From assembly GCF_003667445.1 (NCBI RefSeq), contig NZ_RCTF01000007.1, positions 62,001 through 126,000 on the forward strand: a DNA stretch of 64,000 nt. The letters run 5' to 3'. Below the pieces are notes generated by a model that was not told where the DNA came from, made no database searches, and saw only the letters and a list, made by a program, of their open reading frames with translations. The position numbers and the translations under genes are program-made. Below, piece after piece: positions 8,677 to 16,460 of this stretch (positions are counted from its first letter, which is position 1; each line of letters opens with the position of its first letter). This DNA is from Xanthobacter tagetidis (lineage in GTDB: Bacteria > Pseudomonadota > Alphaproteobacteria > Rhizobiales > Xanthobacteraceae).

Positions 8677-9675
8677 ATGGTGGATCAAGATTGGACCTTC
8701 GCGCCCCGGATCTATGTGGAAAATACCCGTGGCCGCGATCCTGCCTATGAGGTCACCACGGAGGGCGTCACCCGGAATCTTCAGTCCATCTGCCAACCGG
8801 CGGAGCTGAGCTGCCACTTTGCCGACACGCGCAATCTGGATGCGCTGCGGCGCGCGGATATCCTAATCGCCGGCCGCTTGCCCACCGCGGTCATCGCGGA
8901 GCACGCGAAGAACCTGAAGATCATCCAGTGCACCAGCGCTGGCGTCGAGAGCTACATCCCCTTCGACTGGCTTGGGCCGAACACGACGCTGACCAATGCC
9001 AGCGGGGTGCACGCATCGAAAGTGGGCGCGTTTGGGCTGATGGCAGCTTTGATGCTCCACGAAGGCGTGCCGCACGTTGCCACAAACCAGCGGCAGCACG
9101 TGTGGAAGCGGCAGTTACGCGGCCCGTGCGCCGGGCGTCGCGTCCTGATCTATGGGGTGGGCGCCATAGGTGGAGCGGTGGCCGAACAGCTCCGTCTCGC
9201 CGGCTTTCGAACCATCGGAATCCGCCGCCGCGGCGCGCCCCATCCAGCTGTCGAACGCATGACGACGCCGGACCGTCTTCACGAGGAACTGGCGCAGGCG
9301 GACATTCTGATCCTCGCCTGCCCGCTGACTGCGGAAACGCGCGGTCTGATCGGAGCCCGGGAAATCGCGGCGCTACCCAGCGGGGCAGGGCTGCTGAACA
9401 TCTCTCGCAGTGCCGTGCTGGACACTTCGGCGCTGGTGTCCGCCTTGGTGAAAGGACATCTCTCCGGCGCCATACTGGACGTGTTCGCGACGGAGCCGCT
9501 TCCCAGCGACGACGCTCTGTGGGATGTCCCGAATCTGATGGTATTTCCCCATGTGTCCGCAGATGATCCCGATGGCTACATCGATCGGTGCCTTGCCATT
9601 CTCGCTGACAATCTGCTGCGCGCCAGGTCTGCACTGCCGCTGCGCAACGCCATCGACCCCGAGCGGGGCTATTGA
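8677..9675 (+). CDS. D-isomer-specific 2-hydroxyacid dehydrogenase
   Basis: A 332-residue NAD-dependent dehydrogenase. The nucleotide-binding domain carries the GVGAIGG Rossmann loop. The catalytic set is recognisable: Arg in LNISRSAV, Glu in DVFATEPL and His in VFPHVSADD. The ATG at 8677 has a purine-rich AAGAGGCAAAAAG upstream. It interconverts a 2-keto acid and the D-2-hydroxy acid. Its place directly after the enolase-superfamily enzyme fits reduction of, or feeding into, that enzyme's acid substrate; the direction is unknown. It is convergent with the LysR gene. Confidence 0.88.
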   Translation: MVDQDWTFAPRIYVENTRGRDPAYEVTTEGVTRNLQSICQPAELSCHFADTRNLDALRRADILIAGRLPTAVIAEHAKNLKIIQCTSAGVESYIPFDWLGPNTTLTNASGVHASKVGAFGLMAALMLHEGVPHVATNQRQHVWKRQLRGPCAGRRVLIYGVGAIGGAVAEQLRLAGFRTIGIRRRGAPHPAVERMTTPDRLHEELAQADILILACPLTAETRGLIGAREIAALPSGAGLLNISRSAVLDTSALVSALVKGHLSGAILDVFATEPLPSDDALWDVPNLMVFPHVSADDPDGYIDRCLAILADNLLRARSALPLRNAIDPERGY

Positions 9676-9897
9676 CCGTCACCCTCCGTGACGCCCCGCC
9701 TGTATTCAGCCGGTGAGCATGGACCCTGGCCGCGATCGAGGATGGGCGGTCTTTGCGACCGATCACCCATCGGGACGTCTGCCGGCAAGGATGAAGTCGT
9801 TCTGCTCGCTTTTTGCCTGTTGAGCTCCTGGATACTCTATTTCTACACACGAATTCTTGCCAATCCAGGGGCTCTCAACCCTGTTCGCGGCACTCTC

Positions 9898-10899
9898 CTA
9901 ATCGTCATAGCCGCGCGGCTTGCGGATCCACGGTCCGGGTGGCGCGATCATTCCGATGGCGCTCCGGGCTTCTTCATCCGTCATGACTTTGTGTCGCTCC
10001 AGCGCCTTTTCTATAAAGCTGACGATCTGCCCGTGCGTGGTCTTGCGAAATGACTTAACGGTCTTCGACAATTGGCGGTCTGGCGGATAGATCATCAGCG
10101 CATGGAAGTTCAGGCGGGGAACGAAGGGGCGCACCACCAGATCGTCCGGCGCGACTTCGCCGAGGCTGCAGGGGTTGGTCAGCCCTACGCCCATTCCCCG
10201 GGCGGCAAGTTGGCAGATCGACAGGGCGAAGTGCGTTTCATGAACAATGTTCCGATGTATCCCTCGTTTCTCGAACAGCGCGTCGATCCGCTGCCGCGTC
10301 CGGTCCACATGGGACAAGGAAATGAACGGCACATCGGCCAGATCCTCAGGCCTGATGACCGATTTTGATGCGAGAGGATGCCCGGGAGGCATGACGCAGA
10401 CCACTGGCGGGGCTATGAAACTCTCGGAAATGATCCCGGATAGGTCCACCTCGTCGGCGACGAACCCGATGTCGAACTGATCGTTCGCAATTCCATCCCT
10501 GACAATAACAGAGCTTATGATGTCCATTTTAATGATGGTTCGTGGCTCTGCCTTCGCAAAAGAAGCCACTACATCAGGAATGAAAGAGAACCCCAGAGAC
10601 GGCAAGGCGCCGATTCTCAAGTGGCCTTGCGACTGGGTCCGGATATCCTGCGCGATCAGCTCCAGCTTACGCAGTGATAGAAACGCTCGGTCCACGCCCT
10701 GATGAAAGATACGACCCTCCGGCGTCGGCTGCATGCGACCACGTTCGCGGTCAAACAGCTTCAGCTTGATCTCAGATTCAAGCTGGCTGATCAGCCGGCT
10801 GACCGCAGGCTGGGATACGCCCAGAATCTCAGCCGCCTTGATCGTCGTTCCGACGGACATCAGGGCATTGAACGCCTCGATTTGCCTGTGGCTGATCAT
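9898..10899 (-). CDS. LysR-family transcriptional regulator
   Basis: A 333-residue protein with the N-terminal winged helix-turn-helix (residues about 1-60: FNALMSVGTTIKAAEILGVSQPAVSRLISQLE) and a type II periplasmic-binding-like effector domain. It is convergent with the importer/dehydratase operon and shares its lower GC content, so it is the natural candidate to control that operon. Its binding site is not identified. Only weak AT-rich sequence lies upstream of its start (10900-11110), where I see no gene. Confidence 0.93.
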   Translation of the reverse strand: MISHRQIEAFNALMSVGTTIKAAEILGVSQPAVSRLISQLESEIKLKLFDRERGRMQPTPEGRIFHQGVDRAFLSLRKLELIAQDIRTQSQGHLRIGALPSLGFSFIPDVVASFAKAEPRTIIKMDIISSVIVRDGIANDQFDIGFVADEVDLSGIISESFIAPPVVCVMPPGHPLASKSVIRPEDLADVPFISLSHVDRTRQRIDALFEKRGIHRNIVHETHFALSICQLAARGMGVGLTNPCSLGEVAPDDLVVRPFVPRLNFHALMIYPPDRQLSKTVKSFRKTTHGQIVSFIEKALERHKVMTDEEARSAIGMIAPPGPWIRKPRGYDD

Positions 10900-11110
10900 A
10901 CTACCCGCCTTCCTGTCCCAAAAGATGCCGTCTGGTCATCGTGACCGGGTGCGCCATTTCCGCCTGAGGTCCCCACCACTTGCGCCACGCGGGCGTATCT
11001 CCGGACGCGGGGCTGCGGCGCGGATCAGCCGACGGGTGTGACTATCCGGCAGATGTCTCGTGCGCATTTCAGCGCGGCCTGAATGCCGGGCCGCCACCTT
11101 CAGCCCCGGC

Positions 11111-11746
11111 CTATTCGGCGTTGGGCGACGGATAGGTCAGCGTATACATCCAAAGTCTCGGCTTCAGCGTCATGAGGTCGGGGTCGTTCGATGGAATCTC
11201 CACCTCGCCGATGAAGCGGCTGAGGTGGTCCGGGGGAAGTCCGCCTTCGATCTCGAAATATCCGTCAAAGCCGCAGCCGCCGGGAAGGTCGGCGAGCGCC
11301 GTGTCTTCGAAATGTCCCGCGCCCGCCACGTCGAAGCCGAAGCCGTTGATCCTGAACGGCTTGCCGGCGCGCTGCTCGAGCTCCGCTATGGTCATGCCGT
11401 TGCGCAGGCCGAGCGGGCCGCTCCATTGGTTGTCTTCGCCGAAAACGGTGATCGTGCTCGCAAGCCGTCGCCGCTTCAGGTCGTACCACTCGATTTCGAC
11501 CCGCCGCTGCGGCTCTTTCGCGAACAGAACCGTGGCCTTGGCGACCTCGCCGCCGGGGCGGTTCACCGTCTCGAAGGTGACGTTCCCGGCGCCGTAGGCG
11601 CGCACCAGGCCGCGGTGGCTCGCCGTCTTCGCGAACGCGTCCTTGCAGGCGATCACGAGGGGAGGGGGCTGCGGCCGGCCCGGCGCCTTCGCAACGGCTG
11701 GGGACGCCAGAAGAAGCAGCGGGACGAGCGGGAGAAGGCAGCGCAT
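11111..11746 (-). CDS. Exported hypothetical protein
   Basis: A 211-residue protein that I do not assign to a named family. I choose ATG 11746 because it starts a textbook signal peptide (MRCLLPLVPLLLLASPAVAKA); the longer frame adds an implausible leader. The mature part is a mixed alpha/beta protein with two Cys (ACKDAF, GGCGF) and a central region reading WYDLKRRRLASTITVFGEDNQWSGPLGLRNGMTIAELE. This layout, with a residue-rich start-site loop (GMTIAELE), resembles small periplasmic proteins of unknown function. Neighbours give no clue to its role. Confidence 0.7.
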   Translation of the reverse strand: MRCLLPLVPLLLLASPAVAKAPGRPQPPPLVIACKDAFAKTASHRGLVRAYGAGNVTFETVNRPGGEVAKATVLFAKEPQRRVEIEWYDLKRRRLASTITVFGEDNQWSGPLGLRNGMTIAELEQRAGKPFRINGFGFDVAGAGHFEDTALADLPGGCGFDGYFEIEGGLPPDHLSRFIGEVEIPSNDPDLMTLKPRLWMYTLTYPSPNAE

Positions 11747-12117
11747 GGCGCCTTCTACCATGGCGCGCGGCGCCGCAACAAAAGGGGCAGGGCGCACGTT
11801 CCCATCCACATCCGGGAAGGCCGCTTTGGGTAAAGATCGGGAGCTGGTTCCGCATGGGGACGCCCGCGCTGCTCAGGTGTTCTTCTAAAGGTGTCGCCCC
11901 CAGCCCACATCAGGATGCCGACAGACGGAGCGTGCCCACATGGCTCTGGCACGCCAAGAAGCGGCGCCTCGACGGGCAAGGCCCTTGCGCCGCATGCAAG
12001 CACGAAACGCTCCAGGCCCCGGCGGTGTCATGGCAGTTTCGGCGACGGCTCATTGAGGAGCGCGGCCCACGCCGTGCCAGGCCGTGGAACGGGCGCCATT
12101 CGTGAGCGGGGCGGCCC
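11747..12117. other. Intergenic region with no recognised gene
   Basis: About 370 bases between two minus-strand genes. Short open frames exist on both strands (for example plus 11854-12105), but none has a ribosome-binding site plus a recognisable protein pattern. The promoter of the exported protein gene must lie near 11750-11800. I see no clear repeat or terminator. Confidence 0.4.
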
Positions 12118-13128
12118 TCAGAGAGCGCTGCGCTTCAGTCCACGCCGGAACTCCTCGGGCGCAAGGCCGGTTGCCTTGCGGAAGGCGCGCGCGAAGTTTG
12201 CCGGCGCCGAATAGCCGAGCTCGGACGCGATGTCGGTGACGGTTGCATTGGTGCCGCGCAGCAGCTCCGTGGCCCGCTTGGCCCGGATGACGTTTCCGAG
12301 GCTGCGGAAATCCGTGCCATGGACCTGCAAGACCCGCTGCAGCGTCCGCGTGCTGAGGGCGAGCGCATGCGCCGCCGCATCCAGCGATACGGTCCCGGCC
12401 AGCACCTGCGTCCACACCTGCGCGGAGACCACGCCGATCAGATCGCCGCGGCTCGCCGGGTCGAGCCGCGCGCGCGCAAGATCGTCGACGGTCATCAGCC
12501 GCCGTCTGGACGAAAGCGGCCGCCGCACGCCGAGAAGGGAGGCCCGAAACCAGATGGCCACCGCCGGCGCATCGAAGACAACCGGGCAGCCGAAGGTCTC
12601 TTCGAAGCTCAAGGCCGCCCGCGGGCGCGCGATGTCGAGTTCGATGCGCACCGGATGCCAGCCCGGCGGGGCAAAGGATCGGCACAGATCGAGCATCACG
12701 CCTGCGGCACCCGCGGCGATGTGGAGATAGGCCGGGCTGCGGCGCGCCGCGCTGAAGTAGGCGAAGCGCGCCATGCCCTCCTCCACCGACAGTGCGATGG
12801 CTTCGCCGCAACTGTGAAAGCCGATGGTCGATGCCGCCCGGCGGATGGCATCCCCAAGGGTATCGCCGGCGAGCACGTAATCGCCCCAGCACCCATAGGC
12901 TTCGAACGTCAGATAGGGCGCGACCATGAGACCGATATGCTCTTCCTTCGTCCGCCGTTCGATCTCGCTGAGGAAATCGCACATGGTCGCGTGCGGAATG
13001 AAGCAGTCGCGATCCTCGATCAGCTCGATGTCGAGCATCGCCGCGCGGTTGGCCTGCCGCAGCACGGTTTCCCCAAAGGAATGGCGTACCAAAGCCGGGA
13101 CCCGAGCCAGAGCGGTGACCGAAATCAT
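12118..13128 (-). CDS. AraC-family transcriptional regulator (OruR/ArgR-like architecture)
   Basis: A 336-residue regulator. The C-terminal 100 residues hold the paired AraC helix-turn-helices (VSLDAAAHALALSTRTLQRVLQ and TVTDIASELGYSAPANFARAFRKATG). The N-terminal 200 residues match the arabinose-binding-like domain of regulators such as OruR. ATG 13128 (MISVTALARVPALV) gives the usual family length; the longer frame adds 58 unlikely residues. It is divergent from the DUF1254 gene at 13317, so the 188-base gap probably holds the shared control region. Confidence 0.92.
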   Translation of the reverse strand: MISVTALARVPALVRHSFGETVLRQANRAAMLDIELIEDRDCFIPHATMCDFLSEIERRTKEEHIGLMVAPYLTFEAYGCWGDYVLAGDTLGDAIRRAASTIGFHSCGEAIALSVEEGMARFAYFSAARRSPAYLHIAAGAAGVMLDLCRSFAPPGWHPVRIELDIARPRAALSFEETFGCPVVFDAPAVAIWFRASLLGVRRPLSSRRRLMTVDDLARARLDPASRGDLIGVVSAQVWTQVLAGTVSLDAAAHALALSTRTLQRVLQVHGTDFRSLGNVIRAKRATELLRGTNATVTDIASELGYSAPANFARAFRKATGLAPEEFRRGLKRSAL

Positions 13129-13316
13129 CGTTGGCGTGCCCGCATCCGCCGCGCGGGGGAGCTTGCGCGGGACTGGCGCAAAATGAGTGGTGGCCCCGAC
13201 CAAGACTGTCCATTCCTTCGCCACCGGGCGAGCCGTGCTGGCCTGGTGCGCAGAATATTGCCATGCCGGCCGCCGCAGCGCGAGCCGGCATCCGGCAGTC
13301 ACAAAGGGGAACGCTC

Positions 13317-14726
13317 ATGCGAAAGATTTCGAGCCTGCTGCTGGCCGCAGGCATGATGGCGTCCGCCGGAGCGGCGCAGGCCGTGACCCCCGACGAGGCG
13401 AAGAAAATCGCCCTCGACGCCTATGTCTACGGCTACTCGCTGGTGACCACCGAGGTCACGCGGGTGCAGATGACCAATGTCGAGAAGCCCGAGGGCATGC
13501 ACGCGCCCATGGGCCAGTTCTTCAACGTCAAGCGCTACCCGCCGGCGGACTATCGCGGCGTTTCTGCGCCGAATGCGGATACGCTCTATTCGGTCGCCTG
13601 GATGGACCTGGACAAGGAGCCCTGGGTCTTCTCGCACCCGGACATGGGCAATCGCTATTACCTGTTCCCGACCTACAGTCTCTGGGTGCCGGTGATCGCC
13701 TCTCCTGGCTCGCGGACGGCCGGCGGCAAGGCGACGAGCTATCTTCTGGCCGGTCCCGGCTGGAAGGGCGAGGTTCCCAAGGGGGTGACCAAGATCGACG
13801 TCCCCACCCGCTATGTCCTGATCCTCGGCCGCACCTACGCCACCGGCACCGAGCAGGACTACAAGGAAGTGAACGCCCTGCAGGCGCAGTACGACCTTCG
13901 CCCGCTCTCAAGCTACGGCAAGGCGGACTACGTCTACAAGGCGCCGCCGGTCGATCCCAATCCCGGCTACTCGATGACCGACAAGCCGCAGGAGGTGATC
14001 CTCGGCATGGGCACCGAGGGCTATTTCAACCGCCTCGCCAGGCTGATGTGCCATGACGCCCCGCCCGCGGCGGAAGACGCGCCGATCCTGGCGGAGATGG
14101 CCAAGATCGGCATCGCGCCCTGCAAGCCGTTCAGCCTGGCCGCGCTCGGCGCCGAAACCGCCGCGGCGCTGAAGGACCTGCCGCAGCAGGCGCTCGACCA
14201 TCTCGGCAAGAACGAGACGAAGATGGGCGTCGAAAGGAACGGCTGGGTCTTCGCCATGGTCGGCACCTATGGCACGGACTACCTCAAGCGCGCGGTGCTG
14301 GCGGCGTTCGGCTGGCCCGCCAACCTGCCGCAGGACGCGGTCTATCCCTACACCTTCGTGGACAAGGAGGGCCAGCCGCTCACGGGCGCCAACAGATATA
14401 CCCTGACCTTCGCCAAGGGTCAGGAGCCGCCGGTCGACGGCTTCTGGTCGATCACCATGTACGAGATCGACAAGGGCTGGTGGTTCGTGCCGAATCCGCT
14501 GAACAAGTTCACGGTGAGCCCGCGCAACAACCTTGTTCCCAATGCCGATGGCTCGGTGACGCTCTATTTCCAGAACGAAACGCCCGGCAAGGACAAGGAA
14601 GCGAACTGGCTCCCGGCCCCCAAGGGCGCGTTCCTGCCGATGCTGCGGATGTACTGGCCGAAGGAGAAGGACCCGTCCATTCTCGACGGCAGCTGGACGC
14701 CGCCCCGGGTCGTCAAGGTGAACTGA
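13317..14726 (+). CDS. DUF1254/DUF1214 domain exported protein
   Basis: A 469-residue protein with a signal peptide (MRKISSLLLAAGMMASAGAAQA). The N-terminal half is DUF1254 (DAYVYGYSLVTTEVTR, SAPNADTLYSVAWMDL) and the C-terminal half DUF1214 (FWSITMYEIDKGWWFVPNPLNKF). The biochemical role of the family is not established; members are widespread and often sit beside regulators of stress or xenobiotic response. ATG 13317 is preceded by AAAGGGGA at good spacing. A strong intrinsic terminator follows at 14768, so the gene is probably monocistronic under the divergent AraC regulator. Confidence 0.88.
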   Translation: MRKISSLLLAAGMMASAGAAQAVTPDEAKKIALDAYVYGYSLVTTEVTRVQMTNVEKPEGMHAPMGQFFNVKRYPPADYRGVSAPNADTLYSVAWMDLDKEPWVFSHPDMGNRYYLFPTYSLWVPVIASPGSRTAGGKATSYLLAGPGWKGEVPKGVTKIDVPTRYVLILGRTYATGTEQDYKEVNALQAQYDLRPLSSYGKADYVYKAPPVDPNPGYSMTDKPQEVILGMGTEGYFNRLARLMCHDAPPAAEDAPILAEMAKIGIAPCKPFSLAALGAETAAALKDLPQQALDHLGKNETKMGVERNGWVFAMVGTYGTDYLKRAVLAAFGWPANLPQDAVYPYTFVDKEGQPLTGANRYTLTFAKGQEPPVDGFWSITMYEIDKGWWFVPNPLNKFTVSPRNNLVPNADGSVTLYFQNETPGKDKEANWLPAPKGAFLPMLRMYWPKEKDPSILDGSWTPPRVVKVN

Positions 14727-14767
14727 CGGCGTCGCCGTCGAGACCGACCGTCCTCCGCCAGGACCCC

Positions 14768-14798
14768 GCAAAGCCCGCTCAGGGCTTTGCGCTTTTTC
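14768..14798 (+). terminator. Rho-independent terminator of the DUF1254 gene
   Basis: A perfect 10-bp stem (CGCAAAGCCC / GGGCTTTGCG) with a 5-base loop is followed directly by CTTTTT. It lies 42 bases after the DUF1254 stop and just before the end of the convergent Rid-family gene. Confidence 0.9.
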
Positions 14799-14807
14799 GG
14801 CGGCCTC

Positions 14808-15257
14808 TCACGGCCGGGCGACCACCGCGCGGAAGGCGACTTCGACCAGTTGTACGGGCTGCGCGAGCGCGGATACCACGAAGATGCTGCTGGCGCACTG
14901 CGGGACGTCCCGACCGTACATCTCCTTGCGGACCTTGGCGGCGGCAGCAAAGCCGGCGGGCATGTCGAGGACGAACACGGCTTCCTCGACGACGTCGTCC
15001 AGCGAGGCGCCGAATTCGGCGAGCAACTTCTTGGCGTTGACGTATGTCTGGCGGAACTGGTTCTCCATCTGGGAGTAGTCTGCGGGCCGGCCTGCATCGT
15101 CCAGTGCGGCGGCCGCAACGAAATTTCCTTCGCCGTCATGGCTCAGTTGGCCGGACAGGTAGATCGTGTCCTTGACCTGGATCGCCTGCACGTAGCCATA
15201 TCCCGCTTCCCAGGCAACGCCGTGGTTGGCGACTTTCTTGATGACTTCTGATTTCAT
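14808..15257 (-). CDS. RidA/YjgF/UK114 family protein (non-canonical)
   Basis: A 149-residue cytoplasmic protein with the Rid fold (AIQVKDTIYLSGQLSHD, QTYVNAKKLLAEFGASLDDVVEEAVFVLDM). Canonical RidA deaminates reactive enamines and imines with a conserved Arg in a PxRS motif near the C-terminus. Here the aligned segment reads PQCASSIFVV, so the Arg appears to be Ala. This points to a Rid subgroup with another activity. It is divergent from a LysR regulator at 15506, which is its likely controller. Both Rid and LysR family calls are firm; the functional call is inference. Confidence 0.87.
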   Translation of the reverse strand: MKSEVIKKVANHGVAWEAGYGYVQAIQVKDTIYLSGQLSHDGEGNFVAAAALDDAGRPADYSQMENQFRQTYVNAKKLLAEFGASLDDVVEEAVFVLDMPAGFAAAAKVRKEMYGRDVPQCASSIFVVSALAQPVQLVEVAFRAVVARP

Positions 15258-15310
15258 CGAATGACCTCCTCGTCGGGGTGTTCGGCTTTACTGCGAAAGG
15301 ACTGCCGCCC

Positions 15311-15338
15311 GGCGGAGCGGACCGCGTGCCGCTCCGCC
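15311..15338. repeat. Perfect 10-bp hairpin in the rid/lysR intergenic region
   Basis: GGCGGAGCGG and CCGCTCCGCC form a perfect stem with an 8-base loop. No T-run follows on either strand, so it is not an ordinary terminator. It lies 54 bases upstream of the Rid-family start and could be a structured leader or a protein site. A second imperfect GC-rich dyad (GCCCTTCC with GGAAGGGC) lies further right. Confidence 0.5.
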
Positions 15339-15505
15339 CATGCTGCCAGGAGGGCCGCCCTTCCTTCGGGTCGCCGAGCCATCGGTGCGGAAGGGCAGCG
15401 ATCTCCCAAGGGCCGGCCCGGGCAGGACTCTTGTCTAGGCCGGTTGCCGCCCTCAATGAATTGCAATATTCTTCACGATTGAGTTGCGGGATCAGTAATA
15501 ATCAA

Positions 15506-16399
15506 ATGGACCATTACAAGAGCCTGAAAACCTTTCTCCTCGCCGTCGAGAAGAAGAACTTCGCCCAGGTCGCGCGGGAGCTGGACATGACGCCCGCCGC
15601 CGTCACGCGCGCCATCGCCGCCTTGGAGGCGGAACTCGGCGTGCAGCTGTTCGTGCGAACGACGCGGCAAGTCTCGCTCACGACCGACGGCGCGATCTAT
15701 GCGGCCCAGATCAAGCCGGCGCTCGACACCCTCGACACCGCCCGCCGCGACGTCATGAACGCGAGCAAGGTCGATGAAGGTCGCCTGAGGATCAGCGCCC
15801 CGATCTGGCTGGGAAAAGCCATTCTGCCCGAGATCATCGCGGGGTTCCTGAAGCTCAATCCGAAAATGAGCTTTCAGGTGTCGCTCTCGGACGGACTGGT
15901 GAACATCATCGAGGACGACTACGACCTGGCGATACGCATCTCGCTCCAGCCATCGGACAAGTACACCATCTGGCGCAAGATCTGTGTCGTTCCCCGGATA
16001 CTCGTCGCGGCGCCCGGCAGCCGCTTCGCGGCGATGACGCATCCGAGCGAGCTCAACCCCGACGACTGCCTGGCGTATAGCGGCGACAGCCGCCGCGAGA
16101 CATGGGTCCTCTCCGATGGAGGCTCCACGGTGACCCTCCCGGCTGGCCGCGCGTTCAGCGCCAACAGCGGCGAGGTTCTCGCCGAAATGGCCGCAAGTGG
16201 ACTGGGCGTGGCGCTGCTGCCCGGGTTCAACATCGCGGAACATCTTCGCGCCGGTCGGCTGGAGCGCGTCTTCAGAGGGTGGGCGCCCCCCGATCTCTGG
16301 CTGACGCTCTATTATCCCCCGTTCCAGAAGCTGCCGCCGCGGATCGCCGCATTCTCGAAGTTCTTCGAGGAGCATCTTCCGCGCGATCTGCACCCGTGA
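15506..16399 (+). CDS. LysR-family transcriptional regulator
   Basis: A 297-residue regulator. Its N-terminal winged HTH (MDHYKSLKTFLLAVEKKNFAQVARELDMTPAAV) is followed by a substrate-binding domain (RLRISAPIWLGKAILPEIIAGF ... EVLAEMAASGLGVALLPGF) typical of the DsdC/AaeR-like subgroup. I use ATG 15506 because it begins exactly at the HTH; the longer frame is not conserved-looking. It is divergent from the Rid-family gene, and an 8-bp palindrome ATTGCAAT (15460-15467) lies between them. It may also govern the hydrolase genes further right, but that is only context. Confidence 0.92.
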   Translation: MDHYKSLKTFLLAVEKKNFAQVARELDMTPAAVTRAIAALEAELGVQLFVRTTRQVSLTTDGAIYAAQIKPALDTLDTARRDVMNASKVDEGRLRISAPIWLGKAILPEIIAGFLKLNPKMSFQVSLSDGLVNIIEDDYDLAIRISLQPSDKYTIWRKICVVPRILVAAPGSRFAAMTHPSELNPDDCLAYSGDSRRETWVLSDGGSTVTLPAGRAFSANSGEVLAEMAASGLGVALLPGFNIAEHLRAGRLERVFRGWAPPDLWLTLYYPPFQKLPPRIAAFSKFFEEHLPRDLHP

Positions 16400-16460
16400 G
16401 CCGGATCGGCGCGGCCGCGGCACCGGCGCGGCAGGACCTCCGGCCGCAAGGCATGCTCGC

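Noticed and set aside
11854..12105. Plus-strand 83-residue frame containing a WLWHAKKRRLDGQG segment
   Set aside because: It looked briefly protein-like, but it has no ribosome-binding site and no family match that I recognise.
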